From assembly GCA_938018055.1 (NCBI GenBank), contig CALIKL010000010.1, forward strand, positions 1-64,000: DNA of 64,000 nt, read 5' to 3'. The translations under genes and the position numbers were made by a program. Positions 39,608 to 49,950 of the stretch are shown in pieces. Source of the stretch: an uncultured bacterium (lineage in GTDB: Bacteria; Bacteroidota; Rhodothermia; Rhodothermales; UBA10348). Each line of letters begins with the position of its first letter. The stretch's first letter is position 1. The notes under the pieces are model-generated. The model saw only the letters and a list, made by a program, of their open reading frames with translations. It searched no databases and was not told the DNA's origin.

Positions 39608-41044
39608 TCAGCACGAATCGTCGCATAACGGATCGACTTGCTGCCTTTGCGGCCGAGCAGTTCGGTCGAACCAAGTCATCCAGAACGCAGCGATCAATCG
39701 CTGTCGTCCCGGACGATCTTCAGGCGTGAAGATAAAGCCGGGAAGGTTGGTGAGCTGTTCCAGTAACGCACCCGCATAATAGGTGCCTTCTACTCCGGTA
39801 TAAAAAGAGACTTGGTCAAGGGCGCCCTCCACAAATCGAAACTGCAATCCGTCGCCGGATCCATTGAAGCCCACCGTTGAACCATCTTCCTCGGACTCCA
39901 TGAACAACACGGCACGTGCTTGCTCACGAATGTCGAGCAAACGCAATGAGTCGGCATCAAGCACGACCAACAGTCGCCGACCAGACCATTGATTGACACG
40001 CCCTGAGGCGCTGTCAGGCGTTGCCACGAACACGTTTCCCATTGCGCGAATGGTGTCAGCACGGCCGCTGTCCGAAAGATCCATCTGATCCGCGACCAGC
40101 TGGGTATCCTCCACCCAGGCAATTGGATTGCCTCGAAGCTGACTTTCGGTTCGCTGAGACGGACCTTCGTTGCTGACCAGCGAATCAGCACGCACTGCAT
40201 ATCCGGCCGATGCAACAATTACCGAATCCTGCGCCGAGAGGGACTCGCCGGGACGCACGGTAATGATACCTGCCTCCAGGATCAGGGTATCTGACGCGGC
40301 AGAGTCCATTTGCAGCAACCGGGCATTCCCGGTGACGCGGATGGAGTCGACCTGAGCAGCTCGGTACAAGGAATCGGCCAGAATCAGCGTGCGTGTGGAA
40401 TCTTCCAGGCTCGTGCGATCGGCTGCGATCGAGCCCCATGCCCAGCTTTCTTCGGAATCTCTCAAGTGAAGAACGGAGTCGGCCTGCAGGTCCATTCCCT
40501 CCTGCGCAAGGGAGACATTTCCGGCAAATTCAGCCCGATTGTCCTCAGACAGATATCGAGCCCAATCCGAAGTCAGAACCGCGGCACTGTCCTCATAAGT
40601 AACGCCTTCTTCGAACACCGTGACTTCCTGTTCGGAAAAGTAGCGGCCGAACGGTGCGAGCAGCGTTACTTCGCCGTCTGTCATTCTGACATTGCCTCTC
40701 GCCTCTCCAATCCGGTCTTCACGCTGATACCGTACCTGTTCTGCCCGAATGGTGTCCTCTTTCTCGATGATGACGACATCTCCCCAGAACCGAATGAATC
40801 CGTTTCCCTCGTCATAACCGTTATTCGCACGGAGCTCGAAATCTTCCTGTCGAAGTACCGGGCGTAGCCACTCTGCCACGGTGAGGCCATCCAGGGTTCG
40901 CACCCGAAGCGAATCGAACGCGACCTGCACTTCTTTCGGACCCTCCTCCGTGGCATCTTGAGCCGAGGCAGGAGTCGTCCAGCAGACGGAAGCCACCAGG
41001 AAGGGGACAACCCACAGAAAAACCGTTCGCCGCTCACTCATCAT
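39608..41044 (-). CDS. OstA/LptA-like LPS transport protein
   Basis: Signal peptide, repetitive beta pattern (IRAEQVRYQREDRIGEARGNVRMTDGE...RAEFAGNVSL...), between lptC-like and lptB genes. Confidence 0.75.
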   Translation of the reverse strand: MMSERRTVFLWVVPFLVASVCWTTPASAQDATEEGPKEVQVAFDSLRVRTLDGLTVAEWLRPVLRQEDFELRANNGYDEGNGFIRFWGDVVIIEKEDTIRAEQVRYQREDRIGEARGNVRMTDGEVTLLAPFGRYFSEQEVTVFEEGVTYEDSAAVLTSDWARYLSEDNRAEFAGNVSLAQEGMDLQADSVLHLRDSEESWAWGSIAADRTSLEDSTRTLILADSLYRAAQVDSIRVTGNARLLQMDSAASDTLILEAGIITVRPGESLSAQDSVIVASAGYAVRADSLVSNEGPSQRTESQLRGNPIAWVEDTQLVADQMDLSDSGRADTIRAMGNVFVATPDSASGRVNQWSGRRLLVVLDADSLRLLDIREQARAVLFMESEEDGSTVGFNGSGDGLQFRFVEGALDQVSFYTGVEGTYYAGALLEQLTNLPGFIFTPEDRPGRQRLIAAFWMTWFDRTARPQRQQVDPLCDDSC

Positions 41045-41597
41045 CGATAAGGACCGTTCCAGTGACACGGGTAAGTGTGAAGTCCTGCAAGTTTTCATCC
41101 GCATCGAGGCCATACCCGGACAAGGTCTCGGTGGTCGTCTGAATGGTGGCGAAGCCTGGTGTGTGAACCCTGCCAGTGCGCTCCGACCACGCAAGGTGCT
41201 CACTTTCCAGCTGCCGCTCCTCCCCTGCGTCGGCTTGGACGTCACCCGTCGCCACAAATCGGCGCCCACGCTCATGCCACATGATGCGCTGGGAAGTCAG
41301 GACAGCAGACGTATCACCCTCTGCGTCGAAAATCACGACGTACACGCGATCAACCGCTTCATCTGCGCCCGTCAACACCATCCAGGTACTGTCGGACGTC
41401 TCGAACCGCGCCATATAGTCCGCATTCATATGTAGCCGGTTCTTGCCATCTTCTGTGATCATCATGGCGGTTCCCCAACTCTCGGCCACCGGCGCATCAT
41501 CATCCCTCAACGTCTGCACCGTGACGCCAGATTCACGCAGCTCACATCCTGTCATCAGCAGGAGAGCAATTGCAGCTATCAGAGAAAGTCGTCGCAC
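41034..41597 (-). CDS. lptC: LptC-like lipoprotein (GTG start)
   Basis: Lipobox LLLMTGC; VIFDAEGDTSAVLTSQRIMWHERGRRFVATGDVQADAGEERQLESEHLAWSERTGRVHTPG; lpt gene context. Confidence 0.8.
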   Translation of the reverse strand: MRRLSLIAAIALLLMTGCELRESGVTVQTLRDDDAPVAESWGTAMMITEDGKNRLHMNADYMARFETSDSTWMVLTGADEAVDRVYVVIFDAEGDTSAVLTSQRIMWHERGRRFVATGDVQADAGEERQLESEHLAWSERTGRVHTPGFATIQTTTETLSGYGLDADENLQDFTLTRVTGTVLIDDE

Positions 41598-41661
41598 AAT
41601 GGAAAGGATGAGTAGACAGGCTCCGGAAGGTAGGGCACGTTTGCCAGATGACAAGCGAGGG

Positions 41662-42405
41662 CTAAACGTGGAGAGTGGATAATTCTCCCGGCCCCAGGAT
41701 AACCCTGGTGCAGCGACTCTCTGTCGAGGTGGCACCGAGCAATTCGCAAAACAGGTCGCACACCTCGTCCAGGGACAGGTCGGGACCATCAGCCATCGGG
41801 GCATAGATTGCGGCGGCCACGCGGCGCGTGGCCGCCGAGGTTTTCGTCGCTTGACTGTCTTTTACTGCATTTACAATGGGAAGGCTTCGAGTGTGAGGTG
41901 AATCTGCGTCAACAGAAAGCACCGCCCCGACGATCAGGTCCTCAACGCTGATTTCCTGGCCGCCCTGGTTGAAGACATAGGATTCATCGACCGCACCCAG
42001 TCGAAACTCGAATGCTGGATCATCCCCTTCCACCTGCCCTGCATGCAGGGCTGCACGATCCAGATCCCAGATTGAAATAGGCATCAAAGAAGCCACGCTC
42101 AGGTAGTTGCACGTATCCACGAGGCTGTTGATGCGGGGAAATCGGTCTTCAGACGCTGCCCGCAGCAAGTATTCGGAGGCCGGTTTACTGCGCCCTGTGG
42201 GCTTGTAGCGGCCATTCCGAAACACATTACGTACCTGGCCCCTGTAAGCGTCCCGCTCTTCAGACAACCCCTGAGCAAGCTCCTGAAGGCGATCAGCAAT
42301 CAGGAGATCAAGTCGAGGAATTCCTGTTCCTGGATCAACCCGGTCGGCAACTACAATGCCCAGGCGAAGGGAGCTCGGCCCTCTGTGGACCACATCGATT
42401 CTCAT
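41662..42405 (-). CDS. B3/B4 domain-containing protein (PheT-like tRNA-binding fold)
   Basis: VRNVFRNGRYKPTGRSKPASEYLLRAASEDRFPRINSLVDTCNYLSVASLMPISIWDLD. Confidence 0.8.
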   Translation of the reverse strand: MRIDVVHRGPSSLRLGIVVADRVDPGTGIPRLDLLIADRLQELAQGLSEERDAYRGQVRNVFRNGRYKPTGRSKPASEYLLRAASEDRFPRINSLVDTCNYLSVASLMPISIWDLDRAALHAGQVEGDDPAFEFRLGAVDESYVFNQGGQEISVEDLIVGAVLSVDADSPHTRSLPIVNAVKDSQATKTSAATRRVAAAIYAPMADGPDLSLDEVCDLFCELLGATSTESRCTRVILGPGELSTLHV

Positions 42406-42452
42406 ACCGTTTGATATATTAATCTCAGCAGGCTGGAAACCGTGGCAGCGTC

Positions 42453-43016
42453 GTGCTACGCACCACTGATTCGCCAGCCGAATTGATGAAGCGGGTCAAT
42501 CAAGTGCTTATGGATGACCCACCGCTGGAGGACACGTTTGCATCCCTCCTGCTCCTCAAGTGGGAGCCAGAGAAAAACCTGGTGACCTATGCAAACGCTG
42601 GTCATTGTCGTCCCGTCTTGATCAGTCCACGTGGCTCAGAAATCGTCCCCTATTCCGACATCATTCTGGGTCTCGATCCCAATGCTGATTTCAAGGATAC
42701 CTCCCTGGTTTTACAGCCGGGCTCAGCTCTGGTCTCCTACACTGATGGTCTACTGGGGCAGCAGATGAAATCTGGTGACCAGTTGGGCGAAGAGGGTGTC
42801 ATGGATGCGATCCGAGAATCGTACGGATCCGGGCAACCGGTCGATGGCCTGATCCAGCATGTCCTGGACGGCAGCGAGATCCGTGAGTTCGGTGATGATA
42901 TTCTCCTGTTCTGGCTCCAACGCGAGGCAGATCGGGACGCAGCCAACGACCGTCCAGCCCCACGTTGGTTCTCACCTTTTGGTGAAGGTCACAGTTCAGG
43001 ACAAGGTGCCTTCTGA
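42453..43016 (+). pseudogene. N-terminally truncated SpoIIE/PP2C-type serine phosphatase
   Basis: SPAELMKRVNQVLMDD...DTFASLLLLKWEPEKNLVTYANAGHCRPVLI...GSALVSYTDGLLG matches the C-terminal half only; an in-frame TAA at 42420 blocks extension. Confidence 0.65.
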
Positions 43017-43274
43017 GCACATCCTGAGACCTGTCCACCATGAGCAGCCGGAAGCCTTCTTCCGAGCAAGGCCTTTCTATCCCGTGCATGGTTGGGACCA
43101 CAGGACTACCTCCCGTCATAAAGGGTAATCAGGAATCCGCCATCGACCTCACGTTCAGAACCGGTCATCCCACGAATTGGATCGGCCGGATCTCTCGCTT
43201 GAAGATCATCAGCGTATGGACCTTATTTAGGATCAGTCCGGGCAACCCCCGTCCTGTCTTATCGTTCGTACCGA

Positions 43275-43760
43275 GTGATCCCTCTCAAACGTCATATTGT
43301 GAAGTCATGTGTTGCGCTCCTGCTACTGACGGGATGCCGTGATTTCGGAGTGGAATCCGATCGGGACCTAGCTTCCAGTTTTGAGGGCGACGGTATCGCA
43401 ACGCTGAACGTGCCGTTTGAATTGCAGTTTGGGCAGCGTGTCTTCCTTGAGGACACCGACCTGACCGTCGAATTCTCCTTGGTATCGGAAGACAACCGCT
43501 GCACGGACAGCGTCGAGTGTATCCAGGCAGGCCGAGCGGGCGTGCTGCTTACCGTCACGGATGCCCAGTTTGTTCGATATCAGCTGGTCGCCTACATACC
43601 TGGCTTGGTGGCTACTCCGTACGAAAACAATGACATCATCCAGTTCCAGGGGTATCGCTTCCGATTGCTCCAAGTTGATCCTTACCCGGTGGAAGGGGCA
43701 GACCGCGACGTGTCCGAGTACACCGTATTGCTGGTCGTCGAGCCCGTGAACGAGGACTGA
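43275..43760 (+). CDS. Hypothetical lipoprotein
   Basis: ALLLLTGC lipobox, otherwise unassigned. Confidence 0.65.
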   Translation: MIPLKRHIVKSCVALLLLTGCRDFGVESDRDLASSFEGDGIATLNVPFELQFGQRVFLEDTDLTVEFSLVSEDNRCTDSVECIQAGRAGVLLTVTDAQFVRYQLVAYIPGLVATPYENNDIIQFQGYRFRLLQVDPYPVEGADRDVSEYTVLLVVEPVNED

Positions 43761-43912
43761 TGCAACAGCACGCCGTGCGTGCCATATGGGCCACCTCGAT
43801 CTGGGTTGAGCTTCGAACGATTCATCTTTTCTTCCCGGCTATCTGGCATCCCCGCCCGTTGCAAGAGCGTTAGCGCGGTCTGATTCACACAACGAAACTG
43901 TCCAAGACTACC

Positions 43913-44344
43913 ATGGCTGCAGAACGCACACTTGCCATTCTCAAGCCGGACTGTGTCCGCAAAGACCTTATCGGCGAAGTGACCCGCCGCATTCAGGAAG
44001 CCGGATTCAAGATCCGCGCCATGAAACTCGTTCAGCTCTCCCGTGCAGAAGCTGAAGGGTTCTACGCTGTTCACAAAGAGCGCCCTTTCTTCGGAGAGCT
44101 CGTTGACTTCATGACCTCGGGCCCCTGCGTTCCGATGGTGCTTGAAAAAGAGAACGCCGTCGCAGACTACCGTACGCTGATTGGCGCTACGGATCCTGAG
44201 GAAGCTGCCGAGGGTACGATCCGCAAGCTGTTTGCAGACAACAAAGGTCAAAACATTGCCCACGGATCGGACTCCATCGAAAACGGTCGACTGGAAGCAA
44301 ATTACTTCTTCCCTGAATTCGAGATCATCAACAACGGCGGTTGA
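43913..44344 (+). CDS. ndk: Nucleoside diphosphate kinase
   Basis: [29 protein letters not shown]...[22 protein letters not shown]. Confidence 0.97.
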   Translation: MAAERTLAILKPDCVRKDLIGEVTRRIQEAGFKIRAMKLVQLSRAEAEGFYAVHKERPFFGELVDFMTSGPCVPMVLEKENAVADYRTLIGATDPEEAAEGTIRKLFADNKGQNIAHGSDSIENGRLEANYFFPEFEIINNGG

Positions 44345-44351
44345 GCGGTTG

Positions 44352-45623
44352 TTGACCGCGATACTGCTTCTGGCAGTATCTGCTTGTGATCTTCCCAGCG
44401 GGCGGGCGGATGGCGCATCTTCAGATGACGCCTTCCGCCCGCCCGCTGTCGTTTCTACCGGTGCTGATCTCCTGGTTGCCTCCGGCTTCGAAGCCTTGGA
44501 TGGCCTTCGGGTCGGATTGATCGTCAATCACACCGCGCGTTCGGGCGAAGAGCACCTGATTGACTGGATCCATGCAACCGAAAAGGTGGAGCTGGGAGCC
44601 TTGTTTGGTCCTGAGCATGGAATTCGTGGCGACGAAGACGCAGGAGCCAAGATCTCGGACGGCATCGACGACGTAACCGGAGTTCCTGTTTACAGCCTCT
44701 ACGGCGAGCATCGGCGCCCTACGAGTGCGATGATGACCGGGTTGGATGCGCTGGTTTTTGACATCCAGGACGTAGGTGCTCGATTCTACACCTACATCTC
44801 CACGATGGGGTTATCGATGCAGTCAGCAGCTGAGGCCGGTGTGCCATTCATCGTTCTGGACCGTCCCAATCCGCTGGGGGGTGAGCGTATGGCGGGGTAT
44901 CTGCGAGGCGATTCCCTGGTCTCCTTTGTTTCTCAGTTTCCCGTTCCAGTTCAACATGGACTCACGGTCGGTGAACTGGCCCGGATGATCCAAGGCGAGA
45001 GTTGGATTCCTGGCTTGAGCAATTTGGACCTACGCGTCGTCCAGATGAATGGATGGGAACGCAACATGCTGTGGCCTGACACCGGACTCGAGTGGATTGC
45101 GCCCAGTCCGAACTTACCCACGTTTGAAGCAGCATTGATCTATCCCGGCACGTGCTTCTTCGAAGCCACGACTGCGAGTGAAGGACGGGGAACTCCTACG
45201 CCGTTTCTGACCATAGGTGCGCCATGGCTGGATGCCGAGATACTTGCCGCCAAGGTATCCCGCTGGGATCCGGCCGGCGTCCGCATCGATGCCGGCACAG
45301 CGACACCCGTCAGTATCCCAGGGGCGTCCTTGAATCCCAAGTGGAAAGATACCCCGATCCAAACGCTTCAGATCAGCGTCGAGGATGCACACGAAGTATC
45401 TGCTGTCGCTCTGGGACTGGATCTGGTTGCACGGATGTACGCCGCTGCACCCGAATCTGTACAGGATGATTTCTTCCGGGAACGTTGGCTGGCCCTGCTC
45501 TCGGGATCTACATCAACGTTGGATCGGGTAAGAGGTGGAATGGACCTTCAAGCGTGGGAATGGTCTTGGGAAGACGACATTGCCGCCTTCAGCGAGCAAC
45601 GTGATTCCTATCTGCTCTACTGA
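44352..45623 (+). CDS. DUF1343 family protein (NamZ-like exo-beta-N-acetylmuramidase), lipoprotein
   Basis: Lipobox LLAVSAC; GLIVNHTA, FGPEHGIRGDEDAGAKI, FDIQDVGARFYTYISTMGL; TTG start inferred. Confidence 0.88.
   Translation: MTAILLLAVSACDLPSGRADGASSDDAFRPPAVVSTGADLLVASGFEALDGLRVGLIVNHTARSGEEHLIDWIHATEKVELGALFGPEHGIRGDEDAGAKISDGIDDVTGVPVYSLYGEHRRPTSAMMTGLDALVFDIQDVGARFYTYISTMGLSMQSAAEAGVPFIVLDRPNPLGGERMAGYLRGDSLVSFVSQFPVPVQHGLTVGELARMIQGESWIPGLSNLDLRVVQMNGWERNMLWPDTGLEWIAPSPNLPTFEAALIYPGTCFFEATTASEGRGTPTPFLTIGAPWLDAEILAAKVSRWDPAGVRIDAGTATPVSIPGASLNPKWKDTPIQTLQISVEDAHEVSAVALGLDLVARMYAAAPESVQDDFFRERWLALLSGSTSTLDRVRGGMDLQAWEWSWEDDIAAFSEQRDSYLLY
44396..44448. repeat. Long inverted repeat / hairpin inside the 5' end of the DUF1343 gene
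   Basis: CAGCGGGCGGGCGGA ... TCCGCCCGCCCGCTG, perfect 15-bp arms, with inner GGCG/CGCC and CATCT/AGATG pairing. Confidence 0.85.
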
Positions 45624-45896
45624 TCAGGAGGTCGCCGATTCCCTTTTGGGCCGCCACATAATGGCCCAGATGATCTCGAGGTAGCCACCAAGGATCATAA
45701 GTGGGGCGACATACAAGGAGATGAACCCATCTACCTCGTTCTCCATGCGCATGATCACGTAGCCCACAACGACCAGCGCGATGCCCAGCATCAGGAGGAG
45801 GTAGTTCTTCCTCTCGAAAACCATCACGCCACGGCTTTTTCCGCGGGATCGCTGATTGGCGCGTCTGCCGCCACTGCGTTTTTTTCGCTCTGCCAT
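45624..45896 (-). CDS. DUF3098 domain-containing protein
   Basis: MVFERKNYLLLMLGIALVVVGYVIMRMENEVDGFISLYVAPLMILGGYLEIIWAIM. Confidence 0.8.
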   Translation of the reverse strand: MAERKKRSGGRRANQRSRGKSRGVMVFERKNYLLLMLGIALVVVGYVIMRMENEVDGFISLYVAPLMILGGYLEIIWAIMWRPKRESATS

Positions 45897-46068
45897 CGGT
45901 GGTGCGTCAGGAGGTGTTGAAGGCCTGGATGGAGGCCGCGCGGGTCGCGAGACTTCCTCGGCTCCGAACCCGAAGTGGCCATGCAGGTTCCTCCCGGCAT
46001 CTCGATGGAAAGGCTGGCTCCCCTTCGTAGATTGGGACCCATCCACTTTCGAAACGCACGCTCGATTC

Positions 46069-46539
46069 ATGCCCGCTTTTTTGCGCATCGTCCTCACCGG
46101 TCTGGGAATATTCCTGGTGCAGTGGCTGATACTGGGACGTATCACGTTGTGGGGCGCCTATCCCGATGCTGTGCTCCTGTTCGTTGCGTGGCTGGGTGTA
46201 CGAAAAGGGCGTCAATGGGGGGCTGTCGGAGGATTCGTATTCGGTTTTCTGATGGATGCCGTCTACAACACGTGGGGGCTGCACATGCTGGTGAAGACCA
46301 TCATCGGCTTCACTCTCGGGTTGTTTCCGAGCTCTGAACGCGAAGGATTGCTCATTCTCCCTCGCCAAGCCTTCCTTGGCGGATTGGTAGTTGCCCTGGT
46401 TCACAATGGTATTTTCGTGACCTTACTCGCCTTGCAGGCAGGTGCGCGAAACGCGTTCCTCGTTACCGGTTTATGGATCGGTTCGGCTTTGTACACGGCC
46501 TCCGTCGGTACCCTGACCTCGCTCTTCTCGCAACGTTGA
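46069..46539 (+). CDS. MreD-like rod shape-determining membrane protein
   Basis: Hydrophobic 5-TM pattern, DAVLLFVAWLGVRKGRQWGAVGGFVFGFLMDAVYNTWGLHMLVKTIIGFTLG. Confidence 0.7.
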   Translation: MPAFLRIVLTGLGIFLVQWLILGRITLWGAYPDAVLLFVAWLGVRKGRQWGAVGGFVFGFLMDAVYNTWGLHMLVKTIIGFTLGLFPSSEREGLLILPRQAFLGGLVVALVHNGIFVTLLALQAGARNAFLVTGLWIGSALYTASVGTLTSLFSQR

Positions 46540-46693
46540 GGGTTGAAAAGAGCATCTTCGGGAACGGCACGCACATGAAATGATGATGGATCGGCACGTG
46601 ACTTGTCCCATCATTCTTGCCTGATCCGAAGCCAAAGCCCTATCTTTACGGCTCGCTTCGCGTCTCGCGCTCCTCCGCGTATCGCATGGCAAT

Positions 46694-46766
46694 GGGGCTA
46701 TAGCTCAGCTGGTAGAGCGCTTGAATGGCATTCAAGAGGTCAGCGGTTCGACTCCGCTTAGCTCCA
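46694..46766 (+). tRNA. tRNA-Ala (anticodon GGC)
   Basis: GGGGCTATAGCTCAGCTGGTAGAGCGCTTGAATGGCATTCAAGAGGTCAGCGGTTCGACTCCGCTTAGCTCCA folds as a cloverleaf; loop ATGGCAT. Confidence 0.97.
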
Positions 46767-46774
46767 CATCGCCC

Positions 46775-46812
46775 AAAAGCCCGGTTCTGATCTTCAGGAC
46801 CGGGCTTTTTTA
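46775..46812. terminator. Intrinsic terminator after tRNA-Ala
   Basis: AAAAGCCCGGTTCTGATCTTCAGGACCGGGCTTTTTT. Confidence 0.9.
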
Positions 46813-47033
46813 TTGGGTATTGCTCCAGTCCCCCAAACGTCGCGGCTACTCTGATGTGTTGCCCAGACGCTGCACAGGGTCTGCCATAGCCCCTGTTGTT
46901 GGTCATCAACGGGGTGATAGCCAAGGGGGGCCAAGGATCAGGAGGGTAATCTGGCATCATCTTTCCACAAATCCTGAAAAAGTCCCCGCACCAACCTATC
47001 GTTGGGGTACTCTCAATCCGGAACCCCTTCATC

Positions 47034-47573
47034 TTGGCCAATACCGAGCACATCCAGTTGTTGGAATCAGGCGCTGCCTCGTGGAATGCCTGGCGGAAAG
47101 AGCAGCCGGATCTGATACCCGACCTGTCGGGAGCCGATCTCACCGGTCGCTGGCTGCAGGAATACAATCTTTCGAGAGCCAATCTGAAAGGTGCATTCCT
47201 TACGGTATGTGAGTTGGAGAAAGCGGACCTGTCCGGAGCCGAAATCAGTGGCGGCAACCTAACCGGTGCGGACTTGAGCCATGCCGTGGCTCGTGGTGCT
47301 CATCTGGACGGAGTAGATCTTTCATTCGCAACGCTCTCTTTTGCAGACTTCTCGCAGGCGAGTATGGATGGGTGCCGTCTTTCCGAGGCCATTCTCTTCA
47401 ATACCATCCTCCGGGAAGCATCGCTCAGAAAAGCCCGATTTCGTGAAACGGTCCTGACCGGGGCTGACCTGACCGAGACGGATCTTTCGGGTGCCCTCTT
47501 ACAGGACGTGGCGATTGAGGGAGCCATCCTGCCTATCGATATGCCGGAAATCATCCGGCTGAAAACGGGATGA
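47034..47573 (+). CDS. Pentapeptide repeat protein
   Basis: A(D/N)Lxx repeats: SGADLTGRWLQEYNLSRANLKGAFLTVCELEKADLSGAEISGGNLTGADLS. Confidence 0.88.
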   Translation: MANTEHIQLLESGAASWNAWRKEQPDLIPDLSGADLTGRWLQEYNLSRANLKGAFLTVCELEKADLSGAEISGGNLTGADLSHAVARGAHLDGVDLSFATLSFADFSQASMDGCRLSEAILFNTILREASLRKARFRETVLTGADLTETDLSGALLQDVAIEGAILPIDMPEIIRLKTG

Positions 47574-47644
47574 AGGCTGATGGTTGAAGGTCTGCTCAGC
47601 CATCTGACCAAGAGCAGCCATGCGGTTGCCGGACACCTCCGTGC

Positions 47645-49882
47645 TCACCGGATGAACGTATAGGTGTATTTGAGCAACAACGTGCGGTTACTCGAGACCG
47701 GAAGAGCCGGCATATCGCGGAAGCGATCCGTGTTAAGGTTTTCTGTGTAAACCACCCAGAGGTCATTCCCCTCGGCCATGTTGTAGCGAAAACGCATGTT
47801 CGAAGCGACCAGGTTGGCCGCCGTGTTGTATTGAACGAATGCATTCAGGGAAAGCTTTGTATTGAGTCCGATCTGGGAGCGCAATCCCAACAGATGAATG
47901 GAAGCTTGCTGATCCCGATCGGGAAACTCGAGATACGTGAACTCATAGTCCCCAGCCAGCTCAATAAACCGGTTGACGTTCCATGTTGGGTTCAGCCCGA
48001 TCGAGTAGCGAACCCCATCATAAAACGTCCCCAACTGCGCCTCAACCTGGCCTCGAAACAAGCTTCCGCCCGGAAGATCGTAGCTCCCTTCCACCTCGAG
48101 AAACCCGTAGCGCCCTTCTGGGACGGTGGTATTGCCGGGAAACGAAAGGTCGCGTTCCAGATCTTCGACGAGATAATTGGAGCTCAGTCGCGCACTTGAG
48201 CTGTTCTTGAAGTCGAAATCCCAACTCCCACCTGCACGAAGGGACTCCAACGACCCATCTTCGTTGCGCAAATAGACCGACCCGTACGCGGACCCATCAT
48301 GCGTCCGCAATTTAGCCTCATCGGGCGAGAGCCATCCGTACTGGACATCCCATGAGTACCGGGTATAATCCGCACGCTGTACAAAGCCTACGCCTGGCGA
48401 GTAATCTTCTCCAGCATACGCAGCGCTCGTGCGAAAAGACCATCCGATATCCGTCTGACGCTGTACCTGAACCGACCCATAGGCTGAGCCGGTCAATGAC
48501 GTGCCGTTCAGGTCGATCAAGTCATCGTCGAACGTTTGGGCCCATTTCATTTCGAGCATATCGAAATCACTCAGTCGAATCGTGGCATCTGCACCGTAGG
48601 CCATATTCCAGGATCCGTCATCGCCGAGGCGGCTCGTACCCATGACACCGGCATACGATTGATCATTTACCACCCGTCTTCGAAGTCGCAGCACCCCAAA
48701 GTTCTCTGCAGGTAATGCCCCCTGGGATTCGGTTTGCATACTGATGGCCCCGATATCCCACTCCCCGATACGACCGACCAGGCGACCTCCTCCAAGAATG
48801 CGAACAGTCTGTCCTTCATTGATACCGATCTGCCGACTATGGAAGAGCCGATCCCTCCGACCCGTTGAAAAGTCGAACAGCGCCGAGCGCTCCTGGAAAA
48901 ATTGCCTCTTTTCTGGAAAGAAGAGAGAGAATCGAGAAAGGTTGACCTGCTGGTCATCAGCTTCAACCTGGGCAAAATCCGTGTTGATGGTCGCGTCGAA
49001 GGTCAGGTTGCTGTTGATAGCGTACTTGAAATCGACTCCCGCTTGACGGGTGAATTCGTTATCGAAGGCGTAGGCGGTTCCTTCGTCATTCAGGGAATGC
49101 AGCCCTGTACTCCCTCCCGTGACGTACGGCGTGACATAAAACGGCTTCTGCGATTTGATGCCTTCGAACCTGACTTTTACAGCCTGCGAGGGTTTCGCGA
49201 AGCCGAGGCTCCAGTTTGGAGCAATGGGCGGATGGATGTGACGCTCACCTTTTCGAGCGATGAAGCGATAGACAATCATTCCCATCTCCACCTGTCCGTT
49301 CGTCTCCTGAAAGGCCAAACTGGAAAACGGGATGCGCATTTCAGCGAACCACCCGCGCTCATCGACTTGCGTGGCTACATCCCAAAACGTATTCCAGGAA
49401 CTGTTGACGGCGCCGCCACCGAAAGAGCCGCCTCCCCTACCATTGGCATCGGACGAGACGGCATGGTCAAATCGAACACCCGTTGGCGTGGTAAAGAACC
49501 AAAGAGCATTCTCGTTGTCATTGAACGTGTCCATCACGATCGCAAACGTGTCATCTCCTGAATAACGATCTCGGTACAGCGTGTTGCCTCGAATCTGGGA
49601 GGGATCAGAATCGAACATCTTGCCGGACACGTACAGGTAGTCATCGTCATAGGCTACCCGGATCTCTGTCTGCTCCGTCATGGACCCACCTGAGATGGGT
49701 TCGTACATGGTCAGATCCATTGGAGCTACCTGCTCCCAAACGGGCTCGTCCGGAAACCCATCCAGGATGATGGGTTCGGTGATACGAGCAAGTGTCGTCG
49801 GATCCTGTGCAGCGGCGCTTGGCGCAAGCCAAGATCCGATTACTACGACGGTCATGAGAAGACCGCTCAGGCGATGGGTCAT
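47645..49882 (-). CDS. DUF5916 outer membrane protein with CBM9-like N-terminal domain
   Basis: Signal peptide, ITEPIILDGFPDEPVWEQVAP...IRVAYDDDYLYVSGKMFDSDP..., beta-barrel-like C-terminus ending YTYTFIR. Confidence 0.85.
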   Translation of the reverse strand: MTHRLSGLLMTVVVIGSWLAPSAAAQDPTTLARITEPIILDGFPDEPVWEQVAPMDLTMYEPISGGSMTEQTEIRVAYDDDYLYVSGKMFDSDPSQIRGNTLYRDRYSGDDTFAIVMDTFNDNENALWFFTTPTGVRFDHAVSSDANGRGGGSFGGGAVNSSWNTFWDVATQVDERGWFAEMRIPFSSLAFQETNGQVEMGMIVYRFIARKGERHIHPPIAPNWSLGFAKPSQAVKVRFEGIKSQKPFYVTPYVTGGSTGLHSLNDEGTAYAFDNEFTRQAGVDFKYAINSNLTFDATINTDFAQVEADDQQVNLSRFSLFFPEKRQFFQERSALFDFSTGRRDRLFHSRQIGINEGQTVRILGGGRLVGRIGEWDIGAISMQTESQGALPAENFGVLRLRRRVVNDQSYAGVMGTSRLGDDGSWNMAYGADATIRLSDFDMLEMKWAQTFDDDLIDLNGTSLTGSAYGSVQVQRQTDIGWSFRTSAAYAGEDYSPGVGFVQRADYTRYSWDVQYGWLSPDEAKLRTHDGSAYGSVYLRNEDGSLESLRAGGSWDFDFKNSSSARLSSNYLVEDLERDLSFPGNTTVPEGRYGFLEVEGSYDLPGGSLFRGQVEAQLGTFYDGVRYSIGLNPTWNVNRFIELAGDYEFTYLEFPDRDQQASIHLLGLRSQIGLNTKLSLNAFVQYNTAANLVASNMRFRYNMAEGNDLWVVYTENLNTDRFRDMPALPVSSNRTLLLKYTYTFIR

Positions 49883-49950
49883 GGAAGGGAGATCAGAATG
49901 CAGGAATGGGAAACGCCCGGATGCTGGACGCTTAGCCTCTGTGACACTAC

